Part shown: positions 54,857 through 63,520 of the stretch, piece by piece
Numbering within the stretch: position 1 is the stretch's first letter
Layout: each line of letters opens with the position of its first letter
Source: DATMRF01 sp035566435
GTDB lineage: Bacteria; Verrucomicrobiota; Verrucomicrobiia; Limisphaerales; UBA8199
DNA length: 64,000 nt
Direction: 5' to 3'
NCBI GenBank assembly: GCA_035566435.1
Contig: DATMRF010000028.1
Coordinates: 1 to 64,000, forward strand
The notes under the pieces: model-generated
What the model was told of the DNA's origin: nothing
What the model saw: only the letters and a program-made list of their open reading frames with translations
Database searches by the model: none
Translations under genes and position numbers: made by a program

Positions 54857-56416
54857 TCAGGGAGGGGTTTGGAGGCGGTAAAAGCGGCTGGGCTGGTTGG
54901 CGGCGGCGCCGGGGTCGGCGAGTTGGATGGGGGCGCCGGAGCCGGGGATGTTGTTGGTGAGGGTATTCCAATTCGGCGTCTCCAGATTCGTTGTCCAGAG
55001 GAGGCGGTAAGCGGCCAGGGGAAGAGTAGTGAAGCTTAGCAGGATATCACGGTTGGTGAGCTGGATGGAAGTGAAGCTCGGGGTGGCCTGAGCCGATTTG
55101 AGCGCCTGCAGGAGCGGGTTGCGCTGGCCAGCAGGCTGGGTTGGGCGGTAGTCCTGGGTGATTTCCCAAATCATGAGGCCGCCAAGGAAGTGGTTGCGGG
55201 CGTAGCTCACTTTGGCCTGGGAACTGTATTCGTCATCGTAGGAAATAAACTGGTCATTGGTGGAGACGGAGTTGGTGATGCTCAGCCAGGCGGCCTGGGC
55301 GGAGGTGTCCCAGTGGTAGAGGTTGGATTGGAAATAGGAGGAGATGATCTGAGAGTAGGCGACGGCGGTGGTGGTGGGCGCATTGGTCCAGGATTGACGC
55401 GGCAAGAGGGTGCCGCCGGTGGAAGTGCCCGAACCCTGGGTCCAGACCTTGCCATAGAAGGGGGTGCCTAGTCCGAGTTTGGCGGCGGCGACACCGTAGG
55501 CCAGGAAGTTGCGGACCGCGCCATCGATAGAGGGGACCAGGCCGCCGGAGCTGGGGAAGCGGTAGCCGCCGTCGAAGATGGGAGAGTTGAACCATGTGAC
55601 CCAGCCGGGGTAGGGGCCGGCGAGGTCGTAAGTCATGATATTGATTTGGTCGAACTGGTTTTGCAAGGAGGCGAACATGGTGTAGTCACTGGAGATTGGG
55701 TCTCCGTAAACCGGATAAGCCTGCGCGGCAACGGTGAGCAACTTTTGAGCCGGGAATGCGTTCAGGGCGGAGCGCAGAGCGTTGACGAGATTGGTGAATT
55801 GGTTGAAGTCGGTGGCGGGCATCGGTTCCCAGTCGATGTCCACGCCGTCGTATCCATAGACGGCCATGAAGTTGGTGAGGTTGTTGACGAAGGTGGCGCG
55901 GTTGGCCGGTGTGGTGGCGCCTTGGAACCCGGTCTGGCTGCCGGCGCCGCCGACGCAGATGAGGACTTTCCTGCCGGTGCTGTGCGCCGCAGTGAGCAGG
56001 GCGGCGGAGTAGGCGGGCGTGAGGCCATTGGCGCTGGTGTTGAGCGAGCCGTCGGAGTTGGGGAGCACGGAGAAGTGGATGATGTGAGTGAGAGCCGTGA
56101 AATCGATTGCGGGAGGGGGAAAGGAGGCCTGGTGGTAGCCGGGGTAGTAGCCAGTGGTCCAGAGCGCGGCGCGGCCAGGGACCGGAAGAAAGCACAGCGG
56201 CGAGGAGAGCAGAAAACCGAGGATGGAGCGGACGTGGGGCAGGGGAGCGAGGCGAAACGGGGAAAGGATTTTAGGGCCGAATCTCCAAAGCAGGCGCGAG
56301 ATCAGAGACTGCCAACGAACGGTAGGCACGCGTCCCACCGCCTCCCCGTTATTTCGGGAAGGGATCGGGGACGCGGTGGAACGCGTCCCTACCGTTCCGG
56401 CGGTAAGAATCGACAT
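54857..56416 (-). CDS. GH18 chitinase-like glycoside hydrolase, 5' end disturbed
   Basis: The protein-like part begins with a signal sequence (ILGFLLSSPLCFLPVPGRA). A GH18 barrel follows: LWTTGYYPGYHQASFPPPAI, KVLICVGGAGSQTGF and YDGVDIDWEPMPATDF with the catalytic Glu of DGxDxDxE, then NIMTYDLAGPYPGWVTWFNS and GGLMIWEITQDY. A C-terminal module (RDILLSFTTLPLAAYRLLWT...SRFYRLQTPP) is the end domain seen on other secreted proteins here. It should hydrolyse chitin or related beta-1,4-GlcNAc polymers. The ATG at 56416 is the only plausible start I see, but the first 60 codons are repeat DNA (56288-56478) placed ahead of the signal peptide. Export may therefore be impaired, or a non-standard start used. 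Confidence 0.82.
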   Translation of the reverse strand: MSILTAGTVGTRSTASPIPSRNNGEAVGRVPTVRWQSLISRLLWRFGPKILSPFRLAPLPHVRSILGFLLSSPLCFLPVPGRAALWTTGYYPGYHQASFPPPAIDFTALTHIIHFSVLPNSDGSLNTSANGLTPAYSAALLTAAHSTGRKVLICVGGAGSQTGFQGATTPANRATFVNNLTNFMAVYGYDGVDIDWEPMPATDFNQFTNLVNALRSALNAFPAQKLLTVAAQAYPVYGDPISSDYTMFASLQNQFDQINIMTYDLAGPYPGWVTWFNSPIFDGGYRFPSSGGLVPSIDGAVRNFLAYGVAAAKLGLGTPFYGKVWTQGSGTSTGGTLLPRQSWTNAPTTTAVAYSQIISSYFQSNLYHWDTSAQAAWLSITNSVSTNDQFISYDDEYSSQAKVSYARNHFLGGLMIWEITQDYRPTQPAGQRNPLLQALKSAQATPSFTSIQLTNRDILLSFTTLPLAAYRLLWTTNLETPNWNTLTNNIPGSGAPIQLADPGAAANQPSRFYRLQTPP

Positions 56417-56478
56417 TTGGCGCGAGATCAGAGACTCCTTACGCCGTCTCCTACAGAGAAGCGGTATTTCCAAACAGG
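56288..56478. repeat. MITE-like inverted repeat flanked by GAGATCAGAGACTCC repeats
   Basis: GCGCGAGATCAGAGACT occurs at 56289-56305 and again at 56420-56436. Between them AACGGTAGGCACGCGTCCCA (56314-56333) and its near-perfect reverse complement (56374-56397 region, GGAACGCGTCCCTACCGTT) form a large hairpin. The right flank continues as a full 55-bp dispersed repeat to 56477. Confidence 0.75.
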
Positions 56479-56597
56479 ATCTTAACTGGTTCAGCAAGGA
56501 GCAAAAGCGGGTGGTTACGGGTTGAGGACATGCCGGCATGCTCGAAGGATAACCGCGCGGAGAAAGACTTTCAAACGGGGTTCGGCCGGTAAGACTC

Positions 56598-57380
56598 CTA
56601 CTGGAGAGCGGAAGTGACGTCGCGCAGGCGGCCGAAGTCGGGGTTGAGCGGCGTATTAACGTTCATGGGAGTGGGCCAAGTGCTGCGCGGATCCCTGAGC
56701 TTGTAAATCTCAGCGTGTCCGTCCAGGAACGAAAGGCCATAGCCGCGGTTATGGCGGGTGGCGGGGAAATCGGCGAACGCGCGAGCCCCGGTCATATCAA
56801 CGAAAAACCAGCCGTCATTGATGCTCAGTTCATGCTCATCGATGAGCAGCCAGGTTCGGGGTGACCCTGGCACGGTGAGATCGGTTTCTCTCAAGTAATA
56901 CCGGTAATTTGAGAGTCCGGGGCTAAAGCTCTGGGAGCGGCGGGTGCCAACCCAGCCGTTCATCGAGTAACTGCGCACCTTCGGAATGCCGTCGCGCTGA
57001 GCGGGGTCCGAGGGGCACCGGTAGATGCCGGCGGTGCTGTTGTAAGTCCAGAACTTGCCGGTCACGAGATCAAGGAGGTTGGTGGAATCGAACACTCCCG
57101 GGGTGACCTGGCCGTAAACGCCGACATTGTCGCTCATGTCGCCCTGGATCCACGAGTTAGTGGAGTATTGTTTGGTGGGTTCGTTTTGAGCGAGAACGCC
57201 GTTGCTATCCGCCGCGTACATGAACTCGCACAGGGTCAACTGGCGGAGGTTGTTGACGCATTTGGTTTGTTTGCCTTTTTCACGCGCCCGGGCCAAGGCA
57301 GGGAGGAGCATCGCGGCCAGGATGGCGATGACGGCGATGACCACCAACAGCTCGATCAGCGTGAAGGCTTTCTTGTTCAT
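56598..57380 (-). CDS. Prepilin-like (type II pseudopilin) secreted protein 2
   Basis: A 260-residue protein with a textbook prepilin start: NKKAFTLIELLVVIAVIAIL, cleaved before Phe, then ALARAREKGKQTKCVNNLRQ. The globular part shares IPKVRSYSMNGWVGTRRSQ, LLIDEHELSINDGWFFVDM and LSFLDGHAEIYKLRDPRS with the protein at 10121-11032. Such proteins are numerous in Verrucomicrobia; their role in secretion or surface structures is unproven. The ATG at 57380 gives the usual short leader. It follows the LamG/Ig gene on the same strand, 81 bases downstream. Confidence 0.88.
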   Translation of the reverse strand: MNKKAFTLIELLVVIAVIAILAAMLLPALARAREKGKQTKCVNNLRQLTLCEFMYAADSNGVLAQNEPTKQYSTNSWIQGDMSDNVGVYGQVTPGVFDSTNLLDLVTGKFWTYNSTAGIYRCPSDPAQRDGIPKVRSYSMNGWVGTRRSQSFSPGLSNYRYYLRETDLTVPGSPRTWLLIDEHELSINDGWFFVDMTGARAFADFPATRHNRGYGLSFLDGHAEIYKLRDPRSTWPTPMNVNTPLNPDFGRLRDVTSALQ

Positions 57381-57461
57381 GCGATTATAAACACTTAAAA
57401 GCGCGGCCACGAGAGAGGCCGGGGCGAAGTGATCGCCCCGGCCTGAGGGCCAAGATCGCGG

Positions 57462-59795
57462 CTACTGGATCTGCAGCCGGAAGTATCTCGGGAAACCGGC
57501 GAGAGGGGTAGTGAAGGGCGACGCGGCACTGGGCACGTTGGTGTAGGTGCCGGTGACAGCCGGAGCGGCCTGAAGGGTCCCCACGGGCCAGGTCAGGACG
57601 ATGTTATTGCCGGATTTTGCAATCGTCAGCTTCGTGTTGTTCAGGAAGTGGCTGTGAATCTGGACGGGTGTGAGGGCGTGGTTATAAACGGCGACGTCGT
57701 CGATGTCACCGATGAAAGGGCTGAACGCGTTGTCGCTTCGCTGGCCCAGGACGGTGGCCGCGCCGGCGACGGCGGGGTCGCCATTGATACCGTTCTGGAT
57801 AAAGCCGAAGGTCTTGACGTTGATGCCAACGGCCAACACATCATTGACGTAATAGTTCAGGTTGGTGGTGTCGTCCGTGATGACCATGTGGTACCAGAGA
57901 TTAGTGTCGAGGGGATGGTGAATGAAGTCGCTGGTAAAACTGCCGCCGCCGCCGCCGTTGAAGGCGTTGAAAGTCCAATAGCCAGCGGGATGCTCATAGA
58001 TATTCCATCCGAAAAGGTGGCCGCCGAAGTCGCTGTTCCACATCGAGGAATAGGGCGTGAGGAAGTTGACCGAATCGAGGAAGGTTGGACGCAACCAGGT
58101 TTCGAACGACCAGGGGCCGCTGACGGGGTTGAGTTCCAATGCATAAGGGATGGTGACCACATCGCCACCGGTCATATAGACGGCGGTGTCGGTTTCGTGC
58201 GGAATGCCCGTGGGCACCTGGAAATTAAAGGCCGGGGTGGTGGCCGTAGCGGAGGGGCCGTATGTGCCATCGAAGCTGCCGACCGCGTCCACGGCCACCG
58301 TGCTGGCGGCGGGTTCATCCAGGCGCCAGTAGGCGACGGGGTCGTCGGCGAGCACGAAACGGCCATAGCCGGTGATGGGAACGGTCACCGCGCGGGCGAC
58401 CACGGTAATAGTGGCCTGGTCACTGTTCGTAATTACGAAGTGGTTAGTGACCTGGGCGTAATAGGCTGAGCCGCTGTCCGAAAGCTGCAGGTTTGAGAGC
58501 CAAAGCGTATCGTTGGTGGCTCCCGGTATGGAGTTGGTGACGCCGCTGGCGACTTTAAACCACTGGTAGGAGATCGGGGGCGAACCGCTCGCGGCGACGC
58601 GGAAGGCGGCTTTGCTGGTGGTGCCAGCCTGACGGGTGATCGAAAACGGGCTGTGGTCCAGATTCAGGATCCCCTGGACAGTCAAAGTAGCGACCTCGCT
58701 GGTGACGCTGCCGGAGGAATTGGTGATAATGACGCTGAAGGTGGCGCCATTATCGGCCGGATAGGAGGCGAGGAACGAGAGCGGGTTGGTGGTAGCGCCC
58801 GAGAGGCGACTTCCGTCCCTGAGCCACTGGAAGGACAGAGGCGTGGCGCCGTCAGCTACCGCAGTGAACTTCGCGGGGTTGCCTGCGTTCACGGTAATGG
58901 AGGCCGGGTTCTGCAGGAGCAACGGCGGGAAGGCTCGCTTCGAGAAGGAGTTCGTCCCCGCTGCGTAGTGTGCCAGGACCTGAGCCGGTGAAAGGACATT
59001 TGTGTAGAAGGCTACTTCATCCACCTGGCCGTTGAAGGGGAGGAAACCACTGTTATCGCCGGCGCCGATCTGGCCGTCGAAACCGTGGTCGGCCAGGTAA
59101 GTGGTAATTCCGCCTGAGGTTCTGGCGGCGACGCCGTTGGTATAGAAGACGAAAGTTGAGCCGTCGAAAGTGACGGCGAGGTGGTACCAGGTGAGTAACT
59201 GGATGGGCAGATCACTCACTTGAGCAAAAGGGCCGTTCTTCACGTTTAAGATCCAGAAGCTATTCGGTCCGGGTGACTGATAGAAGTTCCAGCCGGAGGC
59301 GTTGCCGTAGGTGCCGGTCTCATATTTGCCGAACATCGACAGCGGAATTGAATAATCGGCGGGTTGAGTGGTGGGCAGGGCCCAGCACTCCGCCGAGAAA
59401 GCAGCGCCGTGCTGGCCGTCGGAGGTAACCGGATTCAATTCAGGATGGAAGGGGATATCGACGAATCCACGATGGCGCACGGAAGAGGCATCGTTGTAGA
59501 GCTGGAAGAGGATGGAGTTCGTGTCGATCCCGGGGAGGCCCAGCATGGGGAAATCCGGAACCCCGTTCGTGTCCAGGTCGTACGAGTACACGGCATCAAA
59601 GGCGAGCGGCCCGGAGTCAACAGCGACAGCAGCGCCCGGCAATTCTTCAAGCCGATAGTACGCGACAGGACGGTCGCCGAGGATCGTCGTGGGATAATCG
59701 GCCGCGCCGGCGGTGCAAAGGCTCGACAGCGCAAATGCCGCCGCGGGCGCGAGGTTTCGAAACAGATCGGTCGCAGGTTTACTGAGCAGGTTCAT
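57462..59795 (-). CDS. Secreted LamG-Ig-Ig-LamG protein
   Basis: A 777-residue exported protein with a signal peptide (LAPAAAFALSSLCTAGAA). A LamG/concanavalin-like domain (about 40-280: PVAYYRLEELPGAAVAVDSG ... WYHLAVTFDGSTFVFYTNGV ... FNGQVDEVAFYTNVLSPAQV) is followed by two Ig-like domains (PASITVNAGNPAKFTAVADG...LSFQWLRDGS, and ISYQWFKVASGVTN). A second LamG domain comes next (about 485-710: PVAYWRLDEPAASTVAVDAV ... FIGDIDDVAVYNHALTPVQI). A short C-terminal end domain (VLTWPVGTLQAAPAVTGTYT...FPRYFRLQI) is shared in style with the giant repeat and chitinase proteins. It is probably a carbohydrate-binding or adhesive surface protein. Confidence 0.85.
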   Translation of the reverse strand: MNLLSKPATDLFRNLAPAAAFALSSLCTAGAADYPTTILGDRPVAYYRLEELPGAAVAVDSGPLAFDAVYSYDLDTNGVPDFPMLGLPGIDTNSILFQLYNDASSVRHRGFVDIPFHPELNPVTSDGQHGAAFSAECWALPTTQPADYSIPLSMFGKYETGTYGNASGWNFYQSPGPNSFWILNVKNGPFAQVSDLPIQLLTWYHLAVTFDGSTFVFYTNGVAARTSGGITTYLADHGFDGQIGAGDNSGFLPFNGQVDEVAFYTNVLSPAQVLAHYAAGTNSFSKRAFPPLLLQNPASITVNAGNPAKFTAVADGATPLSFQWLRDGSRLSGATTNPLSFLASYPADNGATFSVIITNSSGSVTSEVATLTVQGILNLDHSPFSITRQAGTTSKAAFRVAASGSPPISYQWFKVASGVTNSIPGATNDTLWLSNLQLSDSGSAYYAQVTNHFVITNSDQATITVVARAVTVPITGYGRFVLADDPVAYWRLDEPAASTVAVDAVGSFDGTYGPSATATTPAFNFQVPTGIPHETDTAVYMTGGDVVTIPYALELNPVSGPWSFETWLRPTFLDSVNFLTPYSSMWNSDFGGHLFGWNIYEHPAGYWTFNAFNGGGGGSFTSDFIHHPLDTNLWYHMVITDDTTNLNYYVNDVLAVGINVKTFGFIQNGINGDPAVAGAATVLGQRSDNAFSPFIGDIDDVAVYNHALTPVQIHSHFLNNTKLTIAKSGNNIVLTWPVGTLQAAPAVTGTYTNVPSAASPFTTPLAGFPRYFRLQIQ

Positions 59796-59938
59796 ACGTT
59801 CGGTTATGTTTGTGATGATTTTACTTATGTCGCTCCAGCAAAGCGCCAGTCGTCACGGTCTTGGCCTGCCGCTTAAATGGATTTTTGAAGATTTTAGCAC
59901 AAAGTGTAAGAGTTGCAATAAAAATTATTACAAAGGAC

Positions 59939-59965
59939 TTGCCGCCCTGTTTGGGGTGCTATAGA
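59939..59965 (+). promoter_or_regulatory. Possible promoter of the OB-repeat sensor kinase
   Basis: TTGCCG (59939-59944) and TATAGA (59960-59965) are 15 bases apart, which is short, and lie just upstream of the ATG at 59976. The sequence before it (59915-59935) is AT-rich. Confidence 0.3.
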
Positions 59966-59975
59966 GTCTGTTCTA

Positions 59976-62900
59976 ATGAAATCCCAGGCGCCCGGAAGCT
60001 CCCCGATTGTGCTCCCCTGGTCGAGGCGGAGGGGTCTGTGCTTTGGAGTTCTAGTGTGGGCGGTTTACGTCCTCGCGCCGGCCCGGGCAGGCCAGGAGCT
60101 CCTGACCCTGCGGGAGATGAAGAGCCTGACTCCGAGGCAGGCGGCAGAAGGTCCGGCGGTTCGTTTGAAGGGAGTGGTGGTGTGCTACGACGCGGGCTGG
60201 CACCAGTTGTATCTGCACGACGGGCTCGAAACGCTTTATTTCAACGCTGATGATTTCACAACGCAGCTTGAAACGGGGATAGCAGTTGAGATTACGGGCA
60301 GGGCGCGCGGGACCAATGTGGTGGAGCACCCTCAACTGAGTATTTTGGGCCCGGCACCGTTGCCGGCGGCGAAGGCGCTGGCGCTATCGGAACTGGGGCG
60401 CGAGCACGGCGAGTGGATCGAAACAACCGGCCGCGTGCTTTCAGCGGAGACAAGCCGGGGGCGATTGGCGCTGCTGATTCACGAGAAGGGTCAGAACTGC
60501 CTTGCCTATGTGCTGGGTTCGCCTCCGACGCAGGATTACGCTCCGTTGTTGGGCTGCAGAGTCCGTCTGCGGTGCATCAACGCCAGCAAAGTGAACGGCG
60601 GCCGGCTCGAGTCTCCGCTGGTATTCGTGCCCGGTCTGAGGGAAGTGACGGTGTTGGGGCAGCCGTCCGGGGTCTTGGCGCCTATCCCGGTCGTGTCCAT
60701 CGGGAGTCTATTGAACCGGGAACTTGGTTCCTGGACGAACCAGTGGGTTCACGTAAACGGGCTAGTCGTTCTGTACCGGCCGGGCCAGTCGGTGCTGATC
60801 AAAGACCCGACGGGAGTGGTCCGCGCACAAGTCATCCAACTGACCGAAATTCGGGGCGACGAGCGCGTGGACGTTTGGGGATTCCTAGAGGTGGGGCCGC
60901 ACGAGACTTTTCTGAACAATGCTTACTTTGAGGTCGTGCATGCGCCACCACCGGACCTGGCGACCCATGCCAATGGCAGAGCCTCCACGACGGCGGACGT
61001 GCCCACCGAGCCACTGACCCAGGTAGGGGACATACTGAAATTGAGCCGGGAGCAGGCCGCGCAGCGGTTGCAGGTCCGCCTGCGCGGGGTGATCACTTAT
61101 GCCGACTCCCAATGGCGGAATGGCTTTATCCAAGACGGGGCCGACGCCATTTACGTGTACCTGGATCCGAACCAGACGAACATCTGCTCGGGCCAATGGG
61201 TCGAACTTACAGGCCAGACGAGCCCGGGAGGGTTTGCTCCCGAGGTGGTGAACGCGACGGTCCGGGTTCTGGGCATGACCAACCTGCCCGCGCCCGCGCG
61301 AGTGGATTTGGAAGACCTGGCGAACGGGCACCTGGATGCGCATTGGGTGGAAATGGAAGGCGTGGTGAGGCGAGTGGAGGAGCAGGCGGGGCATGCCAGT
61401 CTCAGCGTGATGACGGCGAAAGGAAGGTTCAACGTGATCGTGCCCGGCTATGAAAGTAAGCCGTTACCGACGCATTTAATCGACGCTTTGGTGAGCGTGC
61501 GCGGCGCATGCACGTCGGAATTAAACGTCCGGCGGCAACTGAGCGGCATTACCTTGCATGTACCAGGCTCGGAGAACGTGCAGGTCCTGGAAGCACCTTC
61601 GGCCGACCCGTTTGCGATTGACGCGACACGGATTGAATCGGTTGCCACGTTCGATCCGGGCCGTCTAGCCGGGCGTCGAGTCAAGATCCAGGGTGTCGTT
61701 ACCCTGCAAATGCCCGGGCAGGGCTTCATTGTTCAGGACCTATCCGGCGGCTTGCGTGTTCTGACGCGGCAGACGAACGAGGTTCATATGGGAGACAAGG
61801 TGGACGTGCTTGGTTTTCCGGCTATTGGTGATTTTTCGCCCTTCCTGGAGGAGGCGGCGTTCCGCCAGACCGGGACTGGGCGGATGCCAGAGGCGAAACA
61901 AACGACGGCCGAGCAAATTCTGCTTCACGGCACGCACGATATGCAGGTGGTCCAAGTTAACGCGCGTCTGCTCCAAAGCGTTCCACGTTCCGCCAGTCCC
62001 CAATTGGTACTTCAGGACGGCCCGATCATTTTCACCGCTCATCTCGAACCCCAAACGCCACGCTCAGAGGTGCCGGCCCTGCAATCGGGCAGTCTGTTGC
62101 GTTTGACCGGAGTGTGCGGAATTCAGGGCGGCGAGCGACACGAGCCCGCGACTTTTCGCCTGTTGCTGAGCCGCCCGGAGGACATCCAGTTAGTGGAAAC
62201 TCCTCCCTGGTGGACCGCCAGGCACACCTTCATGCTGGCGGGGGGATTAAGCGTGGTGATTCTCGCCGCCCTGGCATGGATTGCTCTGCTTCGCCGCCAG
62301 GTCGCGGCGCAGACTACGCTGATCCGGCAGAAGCTGAAAGACGAAGCGGCGCTCGAGGAGCGGTTCCAAGACCTGTTTGAGAACGCCAACGACATGCTTT
62401 ACACGCATGACCGCGAGGGCCGGCTCACCTCGATTAATCAGACTGGCGAACGGCTGTTGCAACTGGCGCGCGCCGACATTTTGTCACGGAACCTGATTGA
62501 ATTTGTGGTCGAGGAGCAGCAGGGAGCCGCGCGGCAATGGCTCGACCAGGTGCTAAAGGGCGGGTTGTTGGCCGCAACGGAATGGGATTTTATCGCCTCC
62601 TCCGGCCAGCGGGTGAAGCTGGAGATCAGCACTCGGTTAATCGAGCAAGACGGCCGACGGGTCGAAGTGGAAGGCATCGCCCGGGACATCACCGAACGCA
62701 AGCGCCTGGAACGCGAGATCCTCGAAATCAGCAACCGCGAGCAACAGCGGATCGGGCACGACCTGCACGACGGCGTCTGCCAGCAGCTCGCCGGAATCGC
62801 TTTTATGACTTCGACACTGGCCGATGATTTGGAGGAGAGCGGCTTTCCGCAGTCAAGCGAAGCAAATAAAATCAGCACTATGATCAACGAGGTCATCGAC

Positions 62901-63446
62901 CAGACACGCGGTGTGGCCCGGGGCCTGTTTCCCGTCAGGCTGGAAGAGAACGGACTGGCAGCCGCACTCGAGGAATTGGCGGTCAACGCCGGTGAACTGT
63001 TCAAGATCAACTGCCGTTTTGTTGCGGAAGAAGCGCCGCCGACGGTGGAGAACGCGATTGCGTTGCACTTGTACTACATTGTGCTGGAAGCCGTCGCAAA
63101 TGCTTCGAAGCACGGCCAGGCCGCACAGGTTGTCATCGCCATTGAACGGCGGGGCGAGCGTTATGTCTTGAGTGTGCGGGACGATGGTGTCGGCTTTTTG
63201 CCTTCCGGCGCCGCGCAAACCGGGATGGGATTGCGGATCATGCATTATCGGGCCCGGGTGATCGGGGCGACGTTGACTCTGCAGAGCCGGCCTGGGTCCG
63301 GAACGACTGTAGCGTGCCTGTTTTCGCCAGTCTCCCGCGAAGCGGCGCCGCCCTCCGGCAGGGAGAACCCGGTGGCGCAGGGCGCGAAGAAAAAGGCGGA
63401 GCGATCGCAGAGTGAACGTGAATCCACGCCCATCTTGCCCGCCTGA
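59976..63446 (+). CDS. Sensor histidine kinase with OB-like repeats, PAS and HisKA_3
   Basis: A 1156-residue protein. A signal anchor (LCFGVLVWAVYVLAPARAG) leads to about 700 periplasmic residues made of four or five OB-fold-like repeats. They have the pattern VRLKGVVVCYDAGWHQLYLH, VRLRGVITYADSQWRNGFIQ, VKIQGVVTLQMPGQGFIVQD, each followed by a GxxVxVxG-type strand. One membrane segment (HTFMLAGGLSVVILAALAWI, about 750) precedes a PAS domain (LFENANDMLYTHDREGRLTS). HisKA_3 has the phospho-acceptor in RIGHDLHDGVCQQLAGIAF (about 930), and HATPase has EAVANASKHG, DDGVGF and GMGLRIM. This is the NarX/DegS-like kinase type, matching the NarL-type regulator encoded 74 bases downstream. The ligand is unknown. 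Confidence 0.88.
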   Translation: MKSQAPGSSPIVLPWSRRRGLCFGVLVWAVYVLAPARAGQELLTLREMKSLTPRQAAEGPAVRLKGVVVCYDAGWHQLYLHDGLETLYFNADDFTTQLETGIAVEITGRARGTNVVEHPQLSILGPAPLPAAKALALSELGREHGEWIETTGRVLSAETSRGRLALLIHEKGQNCLAYVLGSPPTQDYAPLLGCRVRLRCINASKVNGGRLESPLVFVPGLREVTVLGQPSGVLAPIPVVSIGSLLNRELGSWTNQWVHVNGLVVLYRPGQSVLIKDPTGVVRAQVIQLTEIRGDERVDVWGFLEVGPHETFLNNAYFEVVHAPPPDLATHANGRASTTADVPTEPLTQVGDILKLSREQAAQRLQVRLRGVITYADSQWRNGFIQDGADAIYVYLDPNQTNICSGQWVELTGQTSPGGFAPEVVNATVRVLGMTNLPAPARVDLEDLANGHLDAHWVEMEGVVRRVEEQAGHASLSVMTAKGRFNVIVPGYESKPLPTHLIDALVSVRGACTSELNVRRQLSGITLHVPGSENVQVLEAPSADPFAIDATRIESVATFDPGRLAGRRVKIQGVVTLQMPGQGFIVQDLSGGLRVLTRQTNEVHMGDKVDVLGFPAIGDFSPFLEEAAFRQTGTGRMPEAKQTTAEQILLHGTHDMQVVQVNARLLQSVPRSASPQLVLQDGPIIFTAHLEPQTPRSEVPALQSGSLLRLTGVCGIQGGERHEPATFRLLLSRPEDIQLVETPPWWTARHTFMLAGGLSVVILAALAWIALLRRQVAAQTTLIRQKLKDEAALEERFQDLFENANDMLYTHDREGRLTSINQTGERLLQLARADILSRNLIEFVVEEQQGAARQWLDQVLKGGLLAATEWDFIASSGQRVKLEISTRLIEQDGRRVEVEGIARDITERKRLEREILEISNREQQRIGHDLHDGVCQQLAGIAFMTSTLADDLEESGFPQSSEANKISTMINEVIDQTRGVARGLFPVRLEENGLAAALEELAVNAGELFKINCRFVAEEAPPTVENAIALHLYYIVLEAVANASKHGQAAQVVIAIERRGERYVLSVRDDGVGFLPSGAAQTGMGLRIMHYRARVIGATLTLQSRPGSGTTVACLFSPVSREAAPPSGRENPVAQGAKKKAERSQSERESTPILPA

Positions 63447-63520
63447 GAGTTTTTTTATGCGGGTCGAACACAACGATTCGAAGAGGTTGCCGCGCGGGAA
63501 GAAGTTGATAGGGTGAAACC

